The translations under genes were made by a program, and so were the position numbers. From assembly GCA_026394695.1 (NCBI GenBank), contig JAPKXT010000019.1, forward strand, positions 1-9,951: a stretch of DNA of 9,951 bases. Direction: 5' to 3'. This DNA comes from Methanoregula sp. (lineage in GTDB: Archaea > Halobacteriota > Methanomicrobia > Methanomicrobiales > Methanospirillaceae). The notes beneath the pieces are model-generated. The model did no database searches. It saw nothing but the letters and a program-made list of their open reading frames with translations, and was not told the origin of the DNA. Of the stretch, positions 1 to 4,795 are shown piece after piece; the first letter of the stretch is position 1, and every line of letters starts with the position of its first letter.

Positions 1-82
1 ACGCTGATACAAAAATGCAGGCAAAGCACAGGTAAAATAGAAAATAATAACAATTTTTTTTATTTTTGGAATATACGCCCAT
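1..82 (-). CDS. N-terminus of possible secreted or membrane protein (partial)
   Basis: An ATG on the minus strand at 82 opens a frame of 27 codons that is still open at the window edge. The peptide begins with a Lys/Asn-rich stretch (MGVYSKNKKN) followed by a hydrophobic run (YYFLFYLCFACIFVSA), which is the layout of a signal peptide or first membrane helix. Two cysteines lie in the hydrophobic run; no clear lipobox can be judged because the sequence ends. No strong ribosome binding site is visible upstream. The poly-T tract at 53-67 falls inside this frame as Lys/Asn codons, so it need not be a terminator of a plus-strand gene. The product is unknown, and a chance open frame in AT-rich DNA is possible. 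Confidence 0.35.
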   Translation of the reverse strand, partial: MGVYSKNKKNCYYFLFYLCFACIFVSA

Positions 83-379
83 TTTACTAAATCTCTTCGA
101 TTGCATCTATGGGGGTGATCTTAAGGATTTTGCATTATCCCCGTAAACAAACCTTTATAGCTAAGAAATAAAAGCAGATCTCATAGGGATGGAGCCCCCT
201 TGTGGGGAAGCAGAACATGCGAGGAGGTTTAATAACGCGATAATCTAAAAACAATCAGACTCGGGGTCTTAAGATACCAGACGGTCATCTCATACATGCT
301 GTTCTGTTATCGTTAGATGGAGAGTTTGTGGCATTGAGCGAATAGCATTCCACAACAAAATCAATACATGGAGGTAAGT
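83..379. other. Intergenic region with hairpin element and possible promoter
   Basis: No gene is supported here. A TATA-like octamer CTTTATAG (153-160) reads almost equally well on both strands (CTATAAAG), so it could serve the leftward partial gene or give the rightward gene at 380 a leader of about 200 bases. That leader would contain a hairpin CCCC-TTGT-GGGG (196-207), bracketed by GGATGGAG (187-194) and GCGAGGAG (219-226). The same bracketing pair occurs at 2776-2810. A GGAGGT at 222-227 is not followed by a usable start codon. Confidence 0.4.
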
Positions 380-562
380 ATGACGTACGTAAACAAGATA
401 GAGGTCATAACGGTTATCGAGGGCATTTTAATAATGATATTGGGTGCTGCTCTCTTTTTTGCATTACCTATGCTTATAACCGGGTTACTTGGGGCTGTTT
501 TCCTCATAACGGGCGTGGTTGTTGTTATGAAAGGGTTTTTTAAAAAGTTTAGAAATCCTTAA
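380..562 (+). CDS. Small two-helix membrane protein, unknown function
   Basis: This is a 60-residue protein. The in-frame ATG at 368 overlaps the sequence that forms the ribosome binding site (GGAGGT, 370-375), so the ATG at 380, four bases after it, is the better start (MTYVNKIEV). Residues about 8-26 (ITVIEGILIMILGAALFFA) and 29-49 (MLITGLLGAVFLITGVVVVM) form two hydrophobic helices separated by a short Pro/Leu turn. They end in a basic tail (KGFFKKFRNP), which by the positive-inside rule suggests a cytoplasmic C-terminus. The Gly-rich helix faces suggest tight helix packing. No family is recognised. It stands alone: the next 130 bases contain GC-rich hairpins and then gene remnants. Confidence 0.7.
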   Translation: MTYVNKIEVITVIEGILIMILGAALFFALPMLITGLLGAVFLITGVVVVMKGFFKKFRNP

Positions 563-585
563 ACTAACGATAAGCCCGCGTCAGA

Positions 586-630
586 CAGGGGAACCCCCCT
601 GCCGTACTGGATCATGGGGGTACCACCCCC
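586..630. repeat. Two tandem GC-rich hairpins
   Basis: Two perfect 6-bp hairpins follow the small membrane protein gene. The first is CAGGGG-AACC-CCCCTG (586-601), the second GGGGGT-ACC-ACCCCC (616-630). Neither is followed by a T-run, so they are not typical terminators. Similar C/G-rich hairpins occur at 1026-1075 and 2134-2150, suggesting a recurrent intergenic element type in this genome. Confidence 0.5.
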
Positions 631-689
631 GTCACCGACTCACGGCTGCACCGCTTCGTAGACCTCCCAGCCCCCGGGCTTCAGCAGGG

Positions 690-818
690 ACGGTACACGA
701 TCGCCCGCTTCACGTCGTCATGGCATACAATAATGTAGATCGTGAAGCTATTGTAATCACAGCATACGAACCAGACCCGGATACATGGTCTGAAAATTAT
801 ACACGGAGAAGATCATGA
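690..818 (+). pseudogene. C-terminal remnant of DUF4258 toxin-like protein
   Basis: The frame ending at TGA 816-818 reads RPLHVVMAYN, then REAIVITAYEPDPDTW, then a basic end (TRRRS). This is the characteristic C-terminal strand pair of DUF4258 proteins (RelE/MqsR-like toxin superfamily, usually about 80-100 residues). Only about 40 residues remain. The N-terminal helix and first strands are absent, and the preceding sequence (640-690) shows no family similarity. An internal ATG at 720 could in principle start a 32-residue peptide, but without the N-terminal half it should not fold as a toxin. Its stop overlaps the ATG of the antitoxin-like frame in the classic ATGA arrangement, so the original operon order survives. 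Recognition rests on remembered family sequence; an alignment was not run. Confidence 0.65.
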
Positions 819-945
819 AGTGCGTCATCTGTAAACACGGGAATACCAAAGAGGGAACGACAACCGTCACCTTTGATCGCGACGGAATGACCCTTGTGTA
901 CGAAGGTTGAGTTCCCGGCTCTGCGATGCCGTGTTAACCAAACCT
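815..945 (+). pseudogene. Truncated YgiT/MqsA-type zinc-finger antitoxin
   Basis: The ATG at 815 starts a 31-residue frame ending at TGA 908-910: MKCVICKHGNTKEG, then TTTVTFDRDGMTLVYEG. This matches the N-terminal zinc-ribbon half of YgiT-type (MqsA-like) antitoxins: a CxxC knuckle (C3, C6) and a beta hairpin ending in a V-x-x-G motif. Intact members continue with VPAxxCxxCGE and a DNA-binding part. Here, after the premature stop, a shifted frame reads EFPALRC (910-930), resembling the second knuckle region, so a frameshift explains the break. The second CxxC and everything after it are lost before the transposable element at 963. The ATGA overlap with the upstream DUF4258 fragment confirms an ancestral toxin-antitoxin pair. 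Both halves look inactive. Confidence 0.7.
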
Positions 946-954
946 GCTTTTTTT

Positions 955-962
955 GTGTAATC
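955..962. repeat. Target site duplication, left copy
   Basis: GTGTAATC at 955-962 is repeated exactly at 1218-1225, immediately outside the two ends of the 963-1217 element. An 8-bp direct repeat in exactly this position is the footprint of transposon insertion. Confidence 0.85.
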
Positions 963-1217
963 GGCTCTGTTGAAATCCTCTTTTTTCTGTAATTCGCTTA
1001 TTCTCTGCGGCAGCTAGGAGGGTGACCCCCTCTCTCCCCCAGAGGGGGAAGCAGCACAAGGGGAGCCTCCCCTTGACCCCTTCTTTTCTCGGAGTATTTT
1101 TCAACCTTATCAGGATTTATCGCAATAGGGGGGATGCCCGAGCGGCGGGGGCGGAAGCACGAAATGCTGGAGCCCCCAAGAGCGATTGTTTGTTTCTATG
1201 AGGGTTTCAACAAAGCC
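963..1217. mobile_element. 255-bp non-autonomous transposable element (MITE-like)
   Basis: The element starts with GGCTCTGTTGAAATCCTC (963-980) and ends with GAGGGTTTCAACAAAGCC (1200-1217). These are inverted repeats of 18 bp with two mismatches, flanked by the perfect 8-bp direct repeat GTGTAATC. It contains no transposase frame. The interior carries hairpins: CCCCCTCT / AGAGGGGG (1026-1033 / 1041-1048), CAAGGGGA-GCC-TCCCCTTG (1057-1075) and a G-rich stretch at 1126-1155. This is the structure of a miniature inverted-repeat element mobilised in trans by a full insertion sequence with matching ends. An 8-bp duplication is compatible with several families, for example IS1595, ISL3, IS66 and IS256; I cannot choose between them. 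It sits just beyond the decayed antitoxin fragment. Confidence 0.85.
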
Positions 1218-1225
1218 GTGTAATC
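1218..1225. repeat. Target site duplication, right copy
   Basis: The exact second copy of GTGTAATC, abutting the right inverted repeat at 1217. It matches 955-962. Confidence 0.85.
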
Positions 1226-1507
1226 TTTAATTTCGTATCCATTCCCATGTCACTTGTGTCACATTGAGGACTCGTGATCTACTTGATGCCCGCCTCGTCA
1301 ATCTAAGTGCCTCCCGCGCCTCGCCAATCAGCCCGAGTTCGTCCGGCCTATTCCGCTCCTGTGTCTGGCGTGCGGCTGCGATTGAGCATGTGATGGCGGG
1401 CCGGCGGTGCGAGCGGTTGTAAGCAGGGGTATTGGGGGTGGTAACACTCCGGAAAAATAATTGGTGATGTGATCGGGGGAACCACTCCCGTCCCCGCCCC
1501 TTGCCAG
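1226..1507. other. Gene-free stretch, possible decayed coding DNA
   Basis: No convincing gene is seen. A minus-strand frame (stop at 1227, open back to about 1514) reads like charged protein near its end (NRPDELGLIGEAREALRL) but matches no family I know, has no ribosome binding site and turns low-complexity upstream. It could be the 3' end of an eroded gene or an artefact of GC-rich DNA. Its stop lies two bases from the target duplication of the neighbouring element. Confidence 0.3.
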
Positions 1508-1608
1508 ATTTCACATCGATGTCCGATGAGAGATTTCACCGGTTTTACCCCAAAAACGACACTTCCTTTCACTTTTCCCTAACCCCGTTCATATTTCAAG
1601 CGATCGCC
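1508..1608. repeat. Dispersed repeat, copy A
   Basis: The first 69 bases (1508-1576) align without gaps to 4694-4762 with 53 identities by eye. A further shared core, TCAARCGATCGCC (1596-1608 here, 4783-4795 there), lies at nearly the same distance, with one gap. Shared blocks include ATTTCAC, GAGA, CTTCCTTTCACTTT and CGATCGCC. Both copies have the same orientation. Stops and frameshifts differ between copies on the minus strand, so there is no sign of shared coding. The element is intergenic in both places, and its class is unknown. Confidence 0.6.
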
Positions 1609-1660
1609 AACCTGAAAGCCACCACCGCTCTTCGTTCATTTTGTCATTTGTACTCATGAA

Positions 1661-1668
1661 TTATTTAT
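1661..1668 (+). promoter_or_regulatory. Probable TATA box for the gene at 1702
   Basis: TTATTTAT (1661-1668) lies in an AT-rich patch about 35-40 bases before the ATG at 1702. This would put transcription start near 1688-1692 and leave a short leader holding the GAGTGA ribosome binding site. Archaeal TATA elements typically lie about 25-27 bases before the start of transcription. Confidence 0.4.
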
Positions 1669-1701
1669 GCAATGACCTGCAATCCCCTACTAGAGTGAGA
1701 A

Positions 1702-2040
1702 ATGAGAAAAACTTCTGAATTAGTCGATGAAATGCTTACAGAAGCAAAAAAAGCCTGGCTTGTCGCAATTGCTGTCGGGTTTGAAAAAGAGACAAAATTT
1801 GTATTCAGTTCACGAAGGCATCCACTTCAAGAATTGAATCAGTTAGTTCAAAAGGGAGGATCTCCCCTGGGATTGCTGCGATTTGATAAAGAGAATTCCA
1901 CAATACAGGGGTCATACCGCCCGTTCGAGGAATATGAGAATGAGGAATGGGTAAAAAATTATCTCGCTGGTCTTTTGGATAATACCGGGGATATCATTGA
2001 TTTAAGCCAGGAAAAGCATATTTTCCCTACAGCTTATTGA
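1702..2040 (+). CDS. Hypothetical soluble protein, 112 residues
   Basis: I do not recognise the family. The protein is hydrophilic and mildly acidic, with no membrane segment, signal peptide or cysteine. It begins with a helix-forming stretch (residues 1-22, SELVDEMLTEAKKAWL), then hydrophobic strands (about 20-35, LVAIAVGFEKETKFVF). An amphipathic helix follows (HPLQELNQLVQ), then a Gly/Pro turn, a strand (GLLRFD) and a C-terminal acidic helix (EEWVKNYLAGLL). This suggests a small alpha/beta fold. The ATG at 1702 is preceded by GAGTGA (1693-1698), which partly matches the archaeal anti-Shine-Dalgarno, and by a TATA-like element at 1661. The gene is transcribed alone and followed by two T-runs. 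Its base composition is more AT-rich than the phosphoribosyltransferase and reductase genes, which may indicate separate acquisition. Confidence 0.7.
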   Translation: MRKTSELVDEMLTEAKKAWLVAIAVGFEKETKFVFSSRRHPLQELNQLVQKGGSPLGLLRFDKENSTIQGSYRPFEEYENEEWVKNYLAGLLDNTGDIIDLSQEKHIFPTAY

Positions 2041-2074
2041 TAAAAATCCTCAATCCCCAAATGATTTTGAGAAA

Positions 2075-2093
2075 TTTTTTTTAGAATTTTTTT
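2075..2093 (+). terminator. T-run terminator after the 1702-2040 gene
   Basis: Two T-tracts (eight T at 2075-2082, seven T at 2087-2093) lie 35-53 bases after the stop codon at 2040, with no required hairpin. This is the usual form of intrinsic termination by archaeal RNA polymerase. Confidence 0.6.
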
Positions 2094-2133
2094 GCTTTCA
2101 ATCTATACGTCTAATCAATTCCCGCCTTCCTGC

Positions 2134-2150
2134 GGGGTGGCAGCCACCCC
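2134..2150. repeat. GC hairpin in C-rich intergenic stretch
   Basis: A perfect 7-bp stem GGGGTGG-CAG-CCACCCC is followed by a C-rich stretch to about 2200. The flank ACCCCTGGTCCGGCCC (2146-2161) closely resembles ACCCCTGGCACCGGCCC at 7074-7090, which is also next to a G/C hairpin. A shared intergenic element is plausible. Confidence 0.45.
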
Positions 2151-2276
2151 TGGTCCGGCCCTCACACAACCACGGTACCAGCCCGGCCCCTCACTCCCCT
2201 TAGTCATACCGGATAGTTGAAGAGCGGGGTGAAAAATGTTCGGATACGATAGAGCATGTTTTTTGTTTTGGGAGAG

Positions 2277-2284
2277 TATAAATT
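2277..2284 (+). promoter_or_regulatory. TATA box for the DUF1801 gene
   Basis: TATAAATT (2277-2284) predicts transcription start near 2303-2306, about 17 bases before the ATG at 2322 and just ahead of the AGGAG at 2312-2316. It lies inside the longer open frame that begins at 2256, so it argues against that upstream start. Confidence 0.55.
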
Positions 2285-2321
2285 CCACCTGCCCTGTTAT
2301 TTTTCATTACTAGGAGTCATC

Positions 2322-2714
2322 ATGAAAGAAGCAACAAAGACCGTCCCGGCAAAAGATGTCGACGAATACCTCGCGTCGGTCCCGGAAAAGGAGCGGGCTA
2401 CGTTCTCAGATCTTCGCAGGATCATCAGGGTCGCCGCTCCGATGGCTGAAGAAAGTATCAGTTACCTGATCCCGGCGTTCAAGTATCACGGACCCCTGGT
2501 CTTCTTTGCCGCATTCAAAAACCACCTGAGTTTCTATGGGGTGAGTAAACAGATCCTGGAAACATTCAGCAGCGAACTTAAGCCCTATCGTACTTCCAGC
2601 ACAACCCTCCATTTCTCGGCCGAACATCCGCTTCCCGCATCGCTCGTTACAAAGATCGTCAAGGCACGGATTGAGGAGAATGAGGGGAGACATGACGCAC
2701 GGAGAAAAAAATAA
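2322..2714 (+). CDS. DUF1801 (YdhG-like) domain protein
   Basis: This is a 130-residue protein spanning one DUF1801 domain. Family signs are the N-terminal VDEYLASVPEKERATFSDLRRII helix (residues 13-36), the central SYLIPAFKYHGPLVFFAAFKNHLSFYG core (about 47-73), and the C-terminal pattern TTLHFSAEHPLPASLVTKIVKARI (about 94-117), where small helices close the fold. Family members such as B. subtilis YdhG have been proposed to act as iron chaperones, but the biochemical role is generally unproven and no metal-binding Cys cluster is present here. A soluble cytoplasmic protein is expected. The ATG at 2322 is chosen over the in-frame ATG at 2256 because AGGAG (2312-2316) is well spaced and a TATA box at 2277 would lie within the longer version. 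It has its own promoter and the C-terminus is highly basic (DARRKK). Confidence 0.85.
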   Translation: MKEATKTVPAKDVDEYLASVPEKERATFSDLRRIIRVAAPMAEESISYLIPAFKYHGPLVFFAAFKNHLSFYGVSKQILETFSSELKPYRTSSTTLHFSAEHPLPASLVTKIVKARIEENEGRHDARRKK

Positions 2715-2724
2715 GAATGCGATA

Positions 2725-2770
2725 AAGCGGTTTTAGCGAATGAGGGATATTTGGGGGATCGAAACCGCTT
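2725..2770. repeat. Long-loop inverted repeat after the DUF1801 gene
   Basis: AAGCGGTTT (2725-2733) and AAACCGCTT (2762-2770) form a perfect 9-bp stem, plus a possible T-G pair inside, around a 28-base loop. The repeat starts 10 bases after the stop codon and could shape or protect the 3' end of the transcript. No T-run follows, so a terminator role is uncertain. Confidence 0.45.
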
Positions 2771-2775
2771 CGTGA

Positions 2776-2810
2776 GGATGGAGTCTCCGATGGAGATATG
2801 GTGCGAGGAG
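2776..2810. repeat. GGATGGAG-hairpin-GCGAGGAG element
   Basis: GGATGGAG (2776-2783) is followed directly by a hairpin TCTCC-GAT-GGAGA (2784-2796) and then GCGAGGAG (2803-2810). The same two 8-mers bracket a different-sequence hairpin at 187-226. Conserved edges around a covarying hairpin suggest a repeat family or a structured RNA motif. Confidence 0.45.
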
Positions 2811-3066
2811 TGTGTATGACTCTCATGGTCGGTTCGCTCCCGCACCCATGTGGCTGATCAGTGCCTATAGGCCGGGATGCATTCCCGGTTCTGCAGTACC
2901 CTGGTTCTCAACACTCCGGACCACCATCCGACACACTGGCTGTACTGAAGTCACGCTGCACAAGCCACCGGGATACCTGTACAATTCGGGAGAGCCGGGT
3001 CAATACCCCGGTGCACTTTTCCTGGTACCGCAATCATTATGTGCCATTGGATCCAGAACACCGCAT
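2811..3066. other. Stretch without a supported gene
   Basis: The frame of the phosphoribosyltransferase stays open upstream to an ATG at 2812, and a second overlapping frame is also open from 2861. The translated upstream 85 residues (rich in Pro, Gly, Ser and Thr, with no motif) do not resemble the family N-terminus, and no ribosome binding site precedes 2812. I treat this stretch as a non-coding leader or decayed DNA. A weak TATA-like ATTATG near 3036 would fit a nearly leaderless transcript beginning just before 3067. Confidence 0.45.
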
Positions 3067-3747
3067 ATGGGTGACATTATTGATAATCCCCTGCTCCAGG
3101 AACGAAAGTTTGTTTTTTCCGACCGTCATGATGCGGGAAGACAACTGGGAGTGTTTATAAAAACACTTCCCGCCATCCGTAACCCATTGGTCCTTGCCAT
3201 TCCGGCCGGGGGTGTGCCCATCGGTAGGGAAGTTGCCATGGCACTCGGTGCACCCCTGTCCCTTGCAATCGTCAGAAAGATCCGGATCCCCGGCAGTACT
3301 GAATCAGGATTCGGAGCAGTAACCTGGGACGGGCAGGTACTGATCAATGAACGGTTGTCTGCGGCGATCGGTCTTTCAGCGCACGAGGTTGATGTGGCGA
3401 TAGCTGAAACAAGAAAAAATGTAACCGAGAGGGTTGCCCGGTTTACCGGAGGAAAGGCAGTTCCTTCCCCAGCAGGAAAAACCGTAATCCTGACAGACGA
3501 CGGTCTTGCATCGGGGTTCACGATGCTTGCAGCGGTAAAAAGGATCCGCATCCACCGACCTGCCCGTATCATGGTCGCAGTCCCCACAGCCTCTGCTTCA
3601 TCCGCTGAGCTGGTTTCCCAACAGGTGGATCAACTGGTCTGTCTGAACATCCGGAGCAGCCGGATGTTTGCTGTCGCCGATGCGTATAAACAGTGGTATG
3701 ACCTGGATGATCGCGAAGTTCTTGAAGAATTAGCTGGTAGTCCATGA
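3067..3747 (+). CDS. Predicted phosphoribosyltransferase (COG1926-like)
   Basis: From the ATG at 3067 this is a 226-residue protein, normal for the family. The N-terminus has the family lead-in (FVFSDRHDAGRQLGVFI, residues 15-31). It is followed by the strand-loop LAIPAGGVPIGREVAMALGA (43-62), VRKIRIPGSTESGFGAVTWDG (69-89) and the helix NERLSAAIGLSAHEVDVAIAET. The PRPP-binding loop is VILTDDGLASGFTM (140-153), with adjacent aspartates D144-D145. The usual ATGATM is here ASGFTM, a mild variation. The C-terminal MFAVADAYKQWYDLDDREVLEEL is also typical. Such enzymes are predicted to transfer a phosphoribosyl group, but the substrate of this subfamily is unknown. The start is uncertain: no good ribosome binding site, possibly leaderless, and an upstream in-frame ATG exists at 2812. 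The PrimPol-like gene begins 12 bases after the stop, suggesting co-transcription. Confidence 0.85.
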   Translation: MGDIIDNPLLQERKFVFSDRHDAGRQLGVFIKTLPAIRNPLVLAIPAGGVPIGREVAMALGAPLSLAIVRKIRIPGSTESGFGAVTWDGQVLINERLSAAIGLSAHEVDVAIAETRKNVTERVARFTGGKAVPSPAGKTVILTDDGLASGFTMLAAVKRIRIHRPARIMVAVPTASASSAELVSQQVDQLVCLNIRSSRMFAVADAYKQWYDLDDREVLEELAGSP

Positions 3748-3759
3748 AATTCTTACTCA

Positions 3760-4329
3760 ATGTCCTTTATGGTGTCTCCTGCAATGAACGTCCTCTATGA
3801 GAATATTCCGGCACAGCTTACCCGTCTTGACCGCTGGGTTGTGTGGCACTATGAAGAGCGGAGCGGGAAGATGACCAAACCGCCGTATGTTCCGGCAATG
3901 GGAAAAAAGCGTCACGCACTCGTGAATGTCCCCTCCACATGGGGGACGTTTGAGCAGGCAAAAAACGCCGTAAAATCCGCAGGTTTTGACGGGATCGGGT
4001 TTGTCCTGGGACAGGGAATATTCGGCATCGATTTCGATCATGCAACTGGTGACATGGTACAGGAAGCGTTATCTCTTGGTTCCTATACGGAATGGAGCCC
4101 GTCCGGTCACGGGGTGCATGTAATCGGGCTTTCGCATCTCGTACTGAAGGGCCGGAAAAAAGGATCCGTCGAACTCTATATGCAGGGGCGGTACTTCACG
4201 GTTACCGGGTCGGTGGTGTCCGGGTCACCGTCGGACCTTCGGGAAATTCCTCCTGACCGGATGATGGACTTTTTCCGGCGTCATTTTGAGGATGTACCAG
4301 TACCCGGCCCGAAAGATAACACCGGCTGA
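3760..4329 (+). CDS. Stand-alone PrimPol (archaeo-eukaryotic primase) core
   Basis: The protein has 189 residues from the ATG at 3760; internal ATGs at 3769 and 3784 are alternatives, and 3784 has a GGTG eight bases before it. The N-terminus (IPAQLTRLDRWVVWHYEERSG, then KMTKPPY and STWGTFEQAKNAV) matches the start of phage/plasmid-type primase-polymerases. The three catalytic motifs are visible: GIDFD with D91 and D93 (motif I), SPSGHGVHV with H120 (motif II) and VELYMQGRYFTVTG with E138 (motif III). These residues bind metal and nucleotide for primer or DNA synthesis. Family relatives usually continue into PriCT and helicase domains; this one stops after a short acidic tail and no helicase follows. 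It could be a functional minimal enzyme or a residue of an integrated element. It lies 12 bases after the phosphoribosyltransferase stop codon. Confidence 0.8.
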   Translation: MSFMVSPAMNVLYENIPAQLTRLDRWVVWHYEERSGKMTKPPYVPAMGKKRHALVNVPSTWGTFEQAKNAVKSAGFDGIGFVLGQGIFGIDFDHATGDMVQEALSLGSYTEWSPSGHGVHVIGLSHLVLKGRKKGSVELYMQGRYFTVTGSVVSGSPSDLREIPPDRMMDFFRRHFEDVPVPGPKDNTG

Positions 4330-4395
4330 ATAGATCTGCGGCAAAGATTGATCCGGATTGGATTGCCCTCTTTTCATCATTGCTAAAAAACGGGA

Positions 4396-4409
4396 CGAAA
4401 TTTTTTATG
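4396..4409 (+). promoter_or_regulatory. BRE/TATA promoter of the broken gene at 4436
   Basis: CGAAA (4396-4400) followed by TTTTTTATG (4401-4409) resembles a BRE plus TATA element. Transcription would begin near 4430, a few bases before the ATG at 4436, so the broken gene appears to keep an intact promoter. Confidence 0.5.
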
Positions 4410-4435
4410 CTTGTATTATCGTATCTACAGAAATA

Positions 4436-4652
4436 ATGAACCGGACTGCAACCACGGAGCGGGTCCATGAACTCATGCAGGACTTTGCAGGGCTGACAGG
4501 ACTTGATCCGCCCGGTGCCCGCCCGCAACGTTACCGCTGGACAGATGCGTTTGCAGTATGCCCGCCCAACCGTTCAGGAAGTCCGGCAAGCTGTGGCGGA
4601 TGCCGGGGAATTCATCGAACGGATGGAACGGTTGATGAAAGCCCCGCGATAA
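4436..4652 (+). pseudogene. Fused remnants: N-terminus of a WTDAFAVC-motif protein plus a foreign tail
   Basis: From the ATG at 4436 the frame reads MNRTATTERVHELMQDFAGL, then TGLDPPGARPQRYRWTDAFAVC. I recognise this as the first 40 or so residues of a conserved family seen in methanogens (RYLWTDAFAVC consensus, then an alpha-helical, glycosidase-like repeat domain of several hundred residues). Right after AFAVC the similarity ends. In a different frame the sequence becomes protein-like again: RPTVQEVRQAVADAGEF then IERMERLMKAPR, with a stop at 4650-4652, a good amphipathic helical tail. A large internal deletion joining N- and C-terminal parts out of frame would explain this. Short similar sequences at the join (GCCCGCCCGCAACGTT near 4517, GCCCGCCCAACCGTT near 4560) may have mediated it. 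Whether the tail belongs to the same original gene is unknown. Confidence 0.55.
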
Positions 4653-4693
4653 TTTTTCCCCGTTGCTTTTTGTCCCCTTTACTTAATCGCCTA

Positions 4694-4795
4694 ATTTCAC
4701 GTCAATGTCTGACGGGAGAATTTACCGATTTGACCCTCAAAACAGGCCTTCCTTTCACTTTCTACCTATTCCAGCCCATTCGTCAAACGATCGCC
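4694..4795. repeat. Dispersed repeat, copy B
   Basis: Diverged second copy of 1508-1608 in the same orientation: 53 of 69 positions match in the ungapped first part by eye, and the TCAARCGATCGCC core is at 4783-4795. It starts 41 bases after the stop of the broken gene. Confidence 0.6.

Noticed and set aside
640..708. Minus-strand peptide ending LLKPGGWEVYEAVQP as a gene remnant
   Set aside because: It looks protein-like but is only about 25 codons between stops in GC-rich DNA, overlaps the DUF4258 remnant, and matches no family I can name.
1227..1572. Two overlapping minus-strand open frames (stops at 1227 and 1348) as genes
   Set aside because: No ribosome binding site, low-complexity composition, mutual overlap, and the dispersed repeat runs through the upstream part. 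At most an eroded gene end.
2812..3066. N-terminal extension of the phosphoribosyltransferase to the ATG at 2812
   Set aside because: The extra 85 residues have no domain character, family proteins start near MGDIIDN, and the extension overlaps another open frame, as expected for GC-rich non-coding DNA.
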